Shown: positions 1-5,076 of the stretch, one piece after another
How the letters are laid out: the number at the start of each line of letters is the position of its first letter
Position numbering within the stretch: the stretch's first letter is position 1
Source: an uncultured Ruminococcus sp.
Lineage (GTDB): Bacteria > Bacillota > Clostridia > Oscillospirales > CAG-382
Direction: 5' to 3'
Assembly (NCBI GenBank): GCA_902783535.1
Contig: CACZRJ010000080.1
Coordinates: forward strand, 1 to 5,076
DNA: 5,076 nucleotides
Notes under the pieces: model-generated
What the model saw: the letters and a program-made list of their open reading frames with translations, nothing else
Databases searched by the model: none
What the model was told of the DNA's origin: nothing
Translations under genes and position numbers: made by a program

Positions 1-896
1 ATGTCCTGCTCCATCTGCTTGACGGAATCGCACAGGATCTCGACTTCGTCGCCGGTCCTGATATTCAGTCTGGAGATCGCGGAATCGCCCTTCTGCCCGC
101 TGCTGCGGTCTTTTACGTATGAAAGGGCCGCGTCCGAAAGGTTATTGATGGGTTTGATCAGACCTTTGACGATACCGAAGAGAACGACGGCCGTCAGGAC
201 GACCGCGGCGATGCCCATGAAGATCAGAATATTCCGGAGATATGCCGCGCGGTCGCTCATGATCTCGTCCATGGATACGTCGGCGCCGACCAGGGCGACC
301 GGGGCCCCGGCGCTGTCGCGCACCGGTTCCATGGAGGTACAGAGCCATCCGTAGGTATCGTTCGTAATGAACGCCGGAATGCCGTTCTCAGGATGCTCCG
401 CTTCCTTCGTCGGTCCGGAGACCTCGTGCGTGGTTCCCAGCTGGCACTGTTCGCTCGAACGGTCGGCGTCCATGATGTACGTGCACATGTCCCCTTCCAG
501 TTTCTGAACGTACAGGTACTTGATCCCGTTGCTGTCCTTGATGTCGAAAAGCGTGTCCAGCATCCTGTAGTATTCGTCGTCCTTGATGTCTTCCGCTTTC
601 GCGTCATAATCCGCACGGAATTTCTCGTCGCTCCTGTATTTTTGTTCGTCATACGTTCCGATCTGCTTGACGGCGTCGTAATAACGGAGGAGGGCGTCAG
701 CGTCCAGCTGGGAAGCCGCTGTCTTCGCGAGGTTCGAAGTCAGCTTTTTGTAATGATCGTCCATCGTCGTGCTGTAGACGTTGTAACTGATCGTGACGGC
801 AATGGCGGACAGAATCAGGGACGTGAAAATGATGACGACGACGGTTTTGAACCGCAAAGACACCAGTCGTGTTTGCTTTTGCTTTGTTTTCTTCAT
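1..896 (-). CDS. Cache-HAMP membrane sensor protein, 3' end outside the window
   Basis: Reading from ATG at 896 leftward gives 298 codons without a stop, so the gene continues past position 1. After a basic N-terminus (KKTKQKQ), residues about 17-36 form a first membrane segment. Residues about 40-218 form an extracytoplasmic domain with the look of a PDC/Cache sensor: YLYVQKLEGDMCTYIMDAD near 127-145, DTYGW at 180-184 and a closing VGADVSMDEI at 203-212. A second membrane segment lies at about 220-243. It is followed by a HAMP domain starting with the conserved KPI at 248-250 and ending in a DEVEILCDSVKQM helix at 283-295. The start lies 15 bases after the GNAT stop and has an AGGGTGG ribosome-binding-like sequence 7 bases upstream (904-910). 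It is the last visible gene of the operon. The output domain is not visible. A PP2C/SpoIIE phosphatase is my inference from the STAS and RsbW-like partners; a methyl-accepting, GGDEF or histidine kinase output is also possible. Sensor and HAMP assignment is fairly sure, the output is unknown. Confidence 0.85.
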   Translation of the reverse strand, partial: MKKTKQKQTRLVSLRFKTVVVIIFTSLILSAIAVTISYNVYSTTMDDHYKKLTSNLAKTAASQLDADALLRYYDAVKQIGTYDEQKYRSDEKFRADYDAKAEDIKDDEYYRMLDTLFDIKDSNGIKYLYVQKLEGDMCTYIMDADRSSEQCQLGTTHEVSGPTKEAEHPENGIPAFITNDTYGWLCTSMEPVRDSAGAPVALVGADVSMDEIMSDRAAYLRNILIFMGIAAVVLTAVVLFGIVKGLIKPINNLSDAALSYVKDRSSGQKGDSAISRLNIRTGDEVEILCDSVKQMEQD

Positions 897-911
897 TACA
901 AAACCACCCTT

Positions 912-1748
912 TCAGAAAAGAAGTAGATTGGCGTATGTGTGCCTGAGCGGGGCATTGAATACGGCGGATGAAACGATTGTCTCGCCTTCGAATGAAGCGT
1001 CCTCCGGGAACAGTACTTCCATGGAGTCCGCTCCGAACAGTCCGCACAGCGCGGATGCCGCGTCCCGGAGTTGTCCCGGCGAAAGGTCCGTTTCCGTCAC
1101 GTGAAGCACGGATTTCGCCGTATATCCGGTCAGATAATGCCTGTTCGAGTCTCCGCTCAATTCGACCGCCAGCGTTTTTCCGCCGCAAAAATCGTTTTCG
1201 TCGACGCACCATTTTACATGCGCGTCCGGCCACTTCACGTAAGGACGCGCGCCGAGCGCGGAATCCCGCATCCGGTTGTACTCTTCGGCGGAAAGCGGGA
1301 AACAGGCGGCCCCGTTCGTTCCGGGTTTCTCCGGAGCCGTCCGGAAGACCCGGAAACGGCTGTCCTCCATGAACCCCAGACCTGCATAGAATTCTCTGAG
1401 CCGCGGCGACGGTTTCAGAAACAGTCCGTATCCGTTTTCTTCCGCCGCACGCTTCGCGTCCAGGATCAGCGTCTGCATGAACCCGTTGCTCCTGTAGGCC
1501 GGCAGCGTTGCCGCAGCGTAGATGAACCGGACCGGAAAATCCTCCTCTCCGTCCGAAAAGAACGCATCCATCAGGTGGATCATGCTGACCGGTTTCCCGT
1601 CAAGAGCGTAAACGGGAATCAGGATGCGCTTGAAGTTCTCGCTGTAAAAATATTTGATGTAGTCTTCCGGGTCTTCAAATGCGGATTGCCAGATCGCGCA
1701 CAGATCGGGAATGTCCCGCTCGGAAGCGAGTCGGATTTCAGAGATCAA
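912..1748 (-). CDS. GNAT family N-acetyltransferase, TTG start
   Basis: A 278-residue protein with an N-terminal GNAT domain. It opens with the usual IRLASERDIPDLCAIW at 5-20. The acetyl-CoA binding motif A region runs from about 77, YAAATLPAYRSNGF, in which R86-S-N-G89 matches the Q/R-x-x-G part of the pyrophosphate loop. The final G/A of that motif is Met91 here. The domain closes with the typical FYAGLGF at 120-126. Residues about 145-278 are a second, less recognisable region, so this belongs to the long two-part GNAT type and not to the short RimI type. Substrate cannot be read from the sequence. The start is TTG at 1748: an excellent GGAGGTG (1758-1764) sits 9 bases upstream and overlaps the last codons and stop of the transporter gene, and no ATG gives a better N-terminus. 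The gap from the transporter stop is 6 bases, so translation is probably coupled. It could act on a small molecule, the exported substrate, or a protein. Confidence 0.88.
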   Translation of the reverse strand: MISEIRLASERDIPDLCAIWQSAFEDPEDYIKYFYSENFKRILIPVYALDGKPVSMIHLMDAFFSDGEEDFPVRFIYAAATLPAYRSNGFMQTLILDAKRAAEENGYGLFLKPSPRLREFYAGLGFMEDSRFRVFRTAPEKPGTNGAACFPLSAEEYNRMRDSALGARPYVKWPDAHVKWCVDENDFCGGKTLAVELSGDSNRHYLTGYTAKSVLHVTETDLSPGQLRDAASALCGLFGADSMEVLFPEDASFEGETIVSSAVFNAPLRHTYANLLLF

Positions 1749-1754
1749 GGCGGC

Positions 1755-3494
1755 TTACACCTCCACGGTCAGGGTATTGAAACCGGCATACCGACGGTAA
1801 AAAAACTGTTTCGACTTGGTTTTGACCATCTGTATTCCAAGGGAAGCAAGGTGCTCCTCGTTGTCGTAATCGCGGCCCGTTTTCATGGAAAACGGATTGA
1901 ACGAGACCGCATTGTCGCGAAGGTGAAGCACGGCTGTCCCGTCTTTTTCGAAGAAGAGCGTCAGCTGAATGTATTCGTTTCCTTTTTTGTTGAATGCGTT
2001 CTCGATAATGGCCTGACAGACCTCCTCCACGCAAATGGAAACGTAGTAGATCTGCTTCGGCGTCGCATTGTTTTCTTCGCAGAATGCCTCCGCATTCTTC
2101 ATCAGATCCGCGATGTCCGTCGCGTTCGTATCCAGCAGATAGGAGAAAACATTGTCGTTCTGCTTTTGCCTCCTGAAAAACACAATGGGGATCCAGACGG
2201 CGAGAGAGGAAAGTTCAGCCCCGAGATACACGAGCCAGAACCACTTGATGCCGAGTCCGGAAAGGATCAGTGCGAACAGCACGAAGCAGACGAACGTGCG
2301 CAGCTGATTGATCAGAAACACAATCTTTTCCCTGCCGACGGCCTGGAAGCAGTAACTCCATACGATACTCATCCCGGCCGGGACCGTTGAAAGGCAGAAC
2401 AGCCTGACCGCGGAAGCGCCTTCGGAGACGGCCGTTCCGGTCAATCCGAACAGCGAACAAACGGACGGAGCGAAAACCGCGAACAGGGCGGAGACGATGC
2501 CGCCCGCAATGAAACCGATGACGGCCGCGCGCGTCATGACATGCCGGATCGCCCCTTTGTTATGCTCCGCGTAAAACGTCCCGCAAAGCGGCTGAACCGT
2601 ATCTCCGAGCGCGGTAAAGACGGCCAGCGCGAGATAGGAGACGTTCTGTACGACGTTGAACTGCGCCAGCGCGGTGTCGCCGCCCATTCGGACCAGCATG
2701 TTGTTCACGATCAGGAAAGCGGCGAACTGTCCGATATAGCCGAAGGAGGAAGACATGCCCGTCTTCAGCACCGCAAGGATGCGCTTGAAATCCGGTTTGA
2801 CGAAACGGAACCGCAGGATCGCCCATTTCCTCGTAAAATGGAGAAGGAAAATGCAGATGCCGACGGCTTTTCCGAAAACGGTCGCTATGATCGCACCGCG
2901 CACGTCCCAGTGAAAAACAAGAATGAACAGCGCGCTTGCGGCGACATCCGTCAGATACCCGGTCACATAGCCGACGCTGGCAAGTTTCTCGTTATCGTCG
3001 CAGCGGACGCAATAATACAGAAGGAAATAAACGAACGTCAGCGGCGCGCCGAGAAACATGATCTGCAGGTATTCCCTTGCATAATTCCACAGTTCTCCCT
3101 CAGGGTCGCCCGCGCCGAGCATCTGCAGGACATAAGGCATCAGAAGGAGCCCCGCGGCGGCGATCAGGATGCTTATAGCAAGCGAAACGATGAGCATTTG
3201 AGAGAAGACGGCGATGCCTTCTTTCGCTTTCCCGCGCCCGAGCGCCCGGTTGTAATGCACGGACGTTCCGACCGCGATCCCAATGTCCAGAACGTTGTAA
3301 ATCATGTAAACGGGCGAAACGAGCGACATGGTCGCAAGTCCGGCCTTTCCAATACGGATCCCGACGAACAGCGCGTCAGCGACATCGCCGAGCGCAAGTC
3401 CGAGCGCAGAAAAAAGCGTCGGCCGAAAAAGCCGGCGGAACATTCTGCCGGTGAACGACTTGCTCTTCAGTTCGCTTGTTGAGGAAACGCTCAT
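1755..3494 (-). CDS. MATE-family transporter fused to an RsbW-like ATP-binding domain
   Basis: A 579-residue two-domain protein. Residues 1 to about 440 are a MATE (multidrug and toxic compound extrusion) transporter with about 12 hydrophobic segments (roughly 27-47, 53-76, 98-120, 141-163, 172-194, 197-220, 245-268, 280-299, 323-345, 364-385, 393-412, 419-439). It has the family-like first segment GDVADALFVG at 36-45 and the loop RALGRGKAKEG at 83-93. Ordinary MATE proteins end at about 440-460 residues. Here a basic linker (RRQKQ, 441-445) leads into a cytoplasmic domain at about 455-579 that resembles SpoIIAB/RsbW kinases (HATPase_c_2): VEEVCQAIIENAF at 489-501 for the N box, LRDNAVSFNPF at 525-535 for the G1 box, and LASLGIQMV at 549-557 with the closing YAGFNTLTVEV. 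All three boxes deviate: A495 (or Q494) replaces the Mg-binding Asn, A529 replaces the DxG glycine, S551 replaces the first Gly of GLG. The start overlaps the DUF2156 stop as ATGA and has GGAAAGG about 9 bases upstream. MATE assignment is firm; the tail family is firm, but its catalytic ability is doubtful. Confidence 0.92.
   Translation of the reverse strand: MSVSSTSELKSKSFTGRMFRRLFRPTLFSALGLALGDVADALFVGIRIGKAGLATMSLVSPVYMIYNVLDIGIAVGTSVHYNRALGRGKAKEGIAVFSQMLIVSLAISILIAAAGLLLMPYVLQMLGAGDPEGELWNYAREYLQIMFLGAPLTFVYFLLYYCVRCDDNEKLASVGYVTGYLTDVAASALFILVFHWDVRGAIIATVFGKAVGICIFLLHFTRKWAILRFRFVKPDFKRILAVLKTGMSSSFGYIGQFAAFLIVNNMLVRMGGDTALAQFNVVQNVSYLALAVFTALGDTVQPLCGTFYAEHNKGAIRHVMTRAAVIGFIAGGIVSALFAVFAPSVCSLFGLTGTAVSEGASAVRLFCLSTVPAGMSIVWSYCFQAVGREKIVFLINQLRTFVCFVLFALILSGLGIKWFWLVYLGAELSSLAVWIPIVFFRRQKQNDNVFSYLLDTNATDIADLMKNAEAFCEENNATPKQIYYVSICVEEVCQAIIENAFNKKGNEYIQLTLFFEKDGTAVLHLRDNAVSFNPFSMKTGRDYDNEEHLASLGIQMVKTKSKQFFYRRYAGFNTLTVEV
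1758..1764 (-). promoter_or_regulatory. Strong ribosome binding site for the TTG-started GNAT gene
   Basis: GGAGGTG on the minus strand, 9 bases before TTG at 1748. It lies inside the last codons of the transporter gene, immediately before its TAA (1755-1757). Its strength and spacing are what decide the non-ATG start. Confidence 0.8.
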
Positions 3495-4393
3495 CTCAAC
3501 TGGCCTTTCCAGACGCGGACCAGTTCCTTAGGCCTGCGCAGCAGCTTGTGCCTGCGGAGGCCCTCCAGGCCCATGTCTTCTTCAGAATCAACTGTTTTCA
3601 CTTCAGGCGGCAGGAGTCCGTAAAGCGCCCACTTGACAAAGCAGTCGCATCTCTTGTCCAGGACCTTGCAAAAACAGATGTCATAGATCTCCGGCGTAAT
3701 GAACGTACCCGCGACGTATGCTGTGTCTTCCCCGTCCGTCTGAAACAGAACGCCCCACATGTCCAGGTCGGAAAAATGCATCAGCGCCGTCTCGGCGGCA
3801 TCCAGATCCGCGACGTCTCCGGAAACGTGGGTGGCGGCCCACCGGCGGTCGATCAGCACCGCTCTGCAGGCGTTTTCATCCGTCAGAGCCTCCGTCGTCC
3901 AGTGTTCGGCCGTTGCGCGGCCGAAATTGACTTCGTGCCGCAAACTCTTGTATTCTTTGCCTGACATCGCGATCTGCGCGTCCTTGTCATACCGGTACGG
4001 AAAATCGTCCCTGCATTCCTCAAACAGAAATTTCCCGGGATAATTGTCCTCCGCAAAACGCATATCGTCTTCCGAGACAAAGTAAAAAACCGGCGACCCG
4101 TTTTGCAGAAGCGCGTCGATCATCCTCTTTTTTCCGCTTTCGAATCCGCAAGGAAACAGATACGCATTCTCTCCTCGAGATCCGTATTTGACCAGGAACG
4201 CGTCGTCCGAAAGGCAGACGCCGTACTGTTCTGTAAGCTGCCATGAAAACAGCGACGCGAACGTGTATACGTGAAGCGTACTGCAGGAAGAAACGCGAAT
4301 GGCCTCCATCTGCTTTTTCATGGACAGGTCGATCGCGGTGAAGCGGAGCGATGACATCTGTTCCGCTCCGTCCGTCGTGGGAATCTCACTCAT
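3491..4393 (-). CDS. DUF2156 protein (phosphatidylglycerol lysyltransferase C-terminal-like fold)
   Basis: A 300-residue soluble protein without membrane segments. It matches the DUF2156 family, whose tandem GNAT-like fold is shared with the catalytic part of MprF/LPG synthases. Recognisable pieces are YLFPCG at 78-83, the central basic segment EYKSLRHEVNF at 147-157 (where the family has K/R-rich helices), the strand pair WGVLFQTDGEDTAYVAGTFI at 213-232, and the diagnostic C-terminal block DSEEDMGLEGLRRHKLLRRP at 269-288. Free-standing members lack the membrane flippase half of MprF, and their substrates are mostly unknown, so aminoacyl transfer to a lipid is possible but not shown. The gene starts 10 bases after the STAS stop and ends overlapping the transporter start by 4 bases (ATGA). 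No good ribosome binding site precedes ATG 4393. An alternative ATG at 4357 (MSSLRFTAID) has GGAG 8 bases upstream (4366-4369) and fits the usual family N-terminus better, which would give 288 residues. Confidence 0.88.
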   Translation of the reverse strand: MSEIPTTDGAEQMSSLRFTAIDLSMKKQMEAIRVSSCSTLHVYTFASLFSWQLTEQYGVCLSDDAFLVKYGSRGENAYLFPCGFESGKKRMIDALLQNGSPVFYFVSEDDMRFAEDNYPGKFLFEECRDDFPYRYDKDAQIAMSGKEYKSLRHEVNFGRATAEHWTTEALTDENACRAVLIDRRWAATHVSGDVADLDAAETALMHFSDLDMWGVLFQTDGEDTAYVAGTFITPEIYDICFCKVLDKRCDCFVKWALYGLLPPEVKTVDSEEDMGLEGLRRHKLLRRPKELVRVWKGQLR

Positions 4394-4403
4394 AAACGGG
4401 CTA

Positions 4404-4700
4404 TTACTGGATGTTCAGAATATTCGTGAATCTGGTGAGTTCGAAAACTTCCATCATATCCGGGGTCACATTCACGATCGACAGTTTTCCGCGCTTGCTC
4501 ATGGCTTTCTGCGCAGTCAAAAGCACCCGCAGCCCGGAGGAAGACATATAATTGTCCTTTGCGAGATCAATCACGACTTCATCGACGCCTGCTGAAGATT
4601 CGTTAAACTCGTCAAGCGGCTTCGGGGAGTCTTTCGTGTCGAGTTTTCCGTCGACGAAAAGCGTCAGCTTGTTTTCATCCAGTATTTTTGTAACGGTCAT
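4404..4700 (-). CDS. STAS-domain anti-sigma factor antagonist-like protein (SpoIIAA/RsbV type)
   Basis: A 98-residue single STAS domain, the usual length for SpoIIAA/RsbV. In partner switching such proteins bind an RsbW-type kinase when unphosphorylated and are switched off by phosphorylation of a conserved Ser. The core is VDEVVIDLAKDNYMSSSGLR at 39-58. S54 aligns with the phosphorylated Ser of SpoIIAA (DSSGL), while the preceding Asp is replaced by S53, as occurs in some other STAS proteins. The opening strand KLTLFVDGKLDTKDS at 11-25 and closing KLSIVNVTPDMMEVFELTRF at 72-91 complete the fold. Two in-frame ATGs exist. The one at 4700 is preferred because GGAGGT (4709-4714) is 8 bases upstream; from ATG 4706 it would be only 2. 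It is the first gene of the operon, and the likely partner is the RsbW-like tail of the transporter encoded two genes downstream. No sigma factor gene is visible. Confidence 0.9.
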   Translation of the reverse strand: MTVTKILDENKLTLFVDGKLDTKDSPKPLDEFNESSAGVDEVVIDLAKDNYMSSSGLRVLLTAQKAMSKRGKLSIVNVTPDMMEVFELTRFTNILNIQ

Positions 4701-4708
4701 GATCATGT

Positions 4709-4714
4709 ACCTCC
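4709..4714 (-). promoter_or_regulatory. Ribosome binding site deciding the STAS start
   Basis: GGAGGT on the minus strand. Spacing is 8 bases to ATG 4700 but only 2 bases to the in-frame ATG at 4706, which favours the shorter protein. Confidence 0.75.
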
Positions 4715-4740
4715 AGTCAAGTCATCTCAACGCAGAACAG

Positions 4741-4769
4741 TTGCGGATACGGATCAGGTGAATCCGCAA
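4741..4769 (-). repeat. Perfect 8-bp inverted repeat in the predicted 5' leader
   Basis: TTGCGGAT (4741-4748) and ATCCGCAA (4762-4769) are exact reverse complements separated by 13 bases. They lie about 20-50 bases downstream of the predicted transcription start and about 40 bases before the STAS start. No T-run follows, so this is not an intrinsic terminator. It could be an RNA hairpin in the leader or an operator for a dimeric regulator. Function is not shown. Confidence 0.6.
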
Positions 4770-4796
4770 TGCAGCAAATCCTGCCACAAATAACAC

Positions 4797-4825
4797 ATAA
4801 TTACCTTGATATTTTATCACGTCAA
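4797..4825 (-). promoter_or_regulatory. Predicted sigma-A type promoter of the five-gene operon
   Basis: On the minus strand TTGACG (4820-4825) is a 5-of-6 match to the -35 consensus. It is followed after exactly 17 bases by AATTAT (4797-4802), a 4-of-6 match to the -10 consensus. The predicted start of transcription is near 4790, giving a leader of about 90 bases before the STAS start codon. The surrounding DNA is markedly A/T-richer than the rest of the window, and this is the only good promoter candidate between the tRNA terminator and the first gene. Confidence 0.6.
4807..4819 (-). promoter_or_regulatory. Short inverted repeat inside the promoter spacer (possible operator)
   Basis: TGATA and TATCA, separated by three bases, form a 13-base inverted repeat lying wholly in the spacer between the -35 and -10 elements. 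An outer TTGA/TCAA match adds weak support. The position would suit a repressor, but A/T-rich DNA produces such repeats by chance easily, so confidence is low. Confidence 0.3.
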
Positions 4826-4861
4826 TTCCATAATTTCAATCCTTTTTGACGATTTTCATGG

Positions 4862-4930
4862 CGTTCCGGACCTTTTTCACCATGCGGAAACGGGTACAGG
4901 CGGCACCGCCGGCGCATGATATACGGAACG
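4862..4930. repeat. Nested inverted repeats between tRNA terminator and operon promoter
   Basis: Three inverted repeats share one centre. The outer arms are CGTTCCG (4862-4868) and CGGAACG (4924-4930). The middle arms are CATGCG (4881-4886) and CGCATG (4913-4918). The inner pair is GGCGG/CCGCC (4899-4903 and 4906-4910), which as RNA would fold as a 4-bp stem with a 4-base loop. Unpaired stretches of 2 to 12 bases separate the stems. The whole would fold as a long interrupted hairpin of 69 bases. I recognise no known RNA family and see no dedicated promoter or T-run. A small structured RNA, a protein-binding site, or a decayed element are all possible. Confidence 0.4.
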
Positions 4931-4948
4931 GTTCGATGCAGGAAACAG

Positions 4949-4983
4949 AAAAAACCGAAATCCTGTGAAAACAAGGATTTCGG
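4949..4983 (-). terminator. Intrinsic terminator of the tRNA-Leu transcript
   Basis: A perfect 10-bp stem, CCGAAATCCT (4955-4964) with AGGATTTCGG (4974-4983), has a 9-base loop. On the minus strand it is followed by six T's (4949-4954) and a further T-rich stretch to 4943. It begins 2 bases after the tRNA CCA end. It isolates the tRNA transcript from the operon downstream, which therefore needs its own promoter. Confidence 0.9.
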
Positions 4984-4985
4984 GA

Positions 4986-5072
4986 TGGTGCCGGTGGCGG
5001 GGGTCGAACCCGCACGTCCTTGCGGACACGAGATTTTGAGTCTCGCACGTCTGCCAATTCCATCACACCGGC
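4986..5072 (-). tRNA. tRNA-Leu (anticodon CAA), CCA encoded
   Basis: An 87-base class II tRNA including the encoded CCA. The acceptor stem pairs GCCGGTG (5066-5072 on the plus strand as its complement) with CACCGGC (4990-4996), then discriminator A (4989) and CCA (4986-4988). The anticodon stem CGAGA/TCTCG encloses the loop CTCAAAA (5034-5040), giving anticodon CAA at 5036-5038, which reads the Leu codon UUG. The long variable arm GTCC-GCAA-GGAC is typical of tRNA-Leu. The T arm is GCGGG-TTCGACC-CCCGC. An intrinsic terminator follows directly. Confidence 0.97.
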
Positions 5073-5076
5073 AAAT

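Noticed and set aside
1071..2390. 439-codon open frame on the plus strand
   Set aside because: It lies antisense to the GNAT and transporter genes, is rich in Arg and His with no domain, membrane pattern or ribosome binding site. It is a shadow created by the GC-rich codon pattern of the real genes.
2541..3482. 313-codon open frame on the plus strand
   Set aside because: It is antisense to the transmembrane part of the MATE gene and its translation is a charged low-complexity sequence typical of an antisense shadow.
4741..4769. Inverted repeat in the leader as an intrinsic terminator or attenuator
   Set aside because: No run of T's follows on the transcribed strand and the 13-base loop is long, so termination is not supported.
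4836..4883. 15-residue basic peptide MVKKVRNAMKIVKKD on the minus strand
   Set aside because: There is no ribosome binding site before its ATG and no promoter upstream of it after the tRNA terminator. It falls within and beside the nested inverted repeats, so chance is more likely.
4986..5072. tRNA-Leu as an integration site for a mobile element carrying the operon
   Set aside because: The operon does lie on the 3' side of the tRNA, as an integrated element would. But the tRNA terminator is intact, no integrase is visible and no repeat of the tRNA 3' end is seen in the window.

Overview
The window is a compact minus-strand locus in moderately GC-rich DNA. It reads, in transcription order from the right edge: a tRNA-Leu(CAA) with its own intrinsic terminator, an intergenic regulatory region of about 240 bases, and a tightly packed operon of five genes that runs off the left edge. 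No protein-coding gene on the plus strand is convincing. GGAGG-type ribosome binding sites, an encoded CCA on the tRNA, and the protein types (SpoIIAA/RsbV-like STAS, RsbW-like ATPase, Cache-HAMP sensor, DUF2156) suggest a Bacillota, probably Clostridia-like, bacterium. That placement is an inference from style, not from a marker gene.

Operon order: (1) a 98-residue STAS anti-sigma-factor-antagonist-like protein; (2) a DUF2156 protein (phosphatidylglycerol lysyltransferase C-terminal fold, GNAT-like); (3) a 579-residue fusion of a 12-segment MATE transporter with a C-terminal RsbW/SpoIIAB-like ATP-binding (HATPase_c_2) domain; (4) a GNAT acetyltransferase that starts at TTG behind a strong ribosome binding site; (5) a membrane sensor with an extracytoplasmic Cache-like domain and a HAMP domain, cut off by the window edge. 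Gaps are +10, -4, +6 and +15 bases, so co-transcription and translational coupling are likely.

The locus looks like a partner-switching module: STAS antagonist, RsbW-like ATPase, and a membrane sensor whose missing output domain could well be a PP2C/SpoIIE phosphatase. It is unusual in two ways. The kinase-like domain is welded to a membrane transporter, and no sigma factor is visible. That domain also departs from consensus at all three nucleotide-binding boxes: the N-box Asn is Ala (or Gln, depending on alignment), DxG is DNA (Asp-Asn-Ala), and GLG is SLG. My working hypothesis is that signalling through the STAS protein controls the transporter, or is controlled by it, instead of releasing a sigma factor. 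The two GNAT-fold enzymes may make or modify what is transported, or modify the envelope.

The intergenic region (about 4707-4985) holds a plausible sigma-A promoter, a short inverted repeat in its spacer, an 8-bp inverted repeat in the predicted 5' leader, and a nested set of inverted repeats between the tRNA terminator and the promoter.
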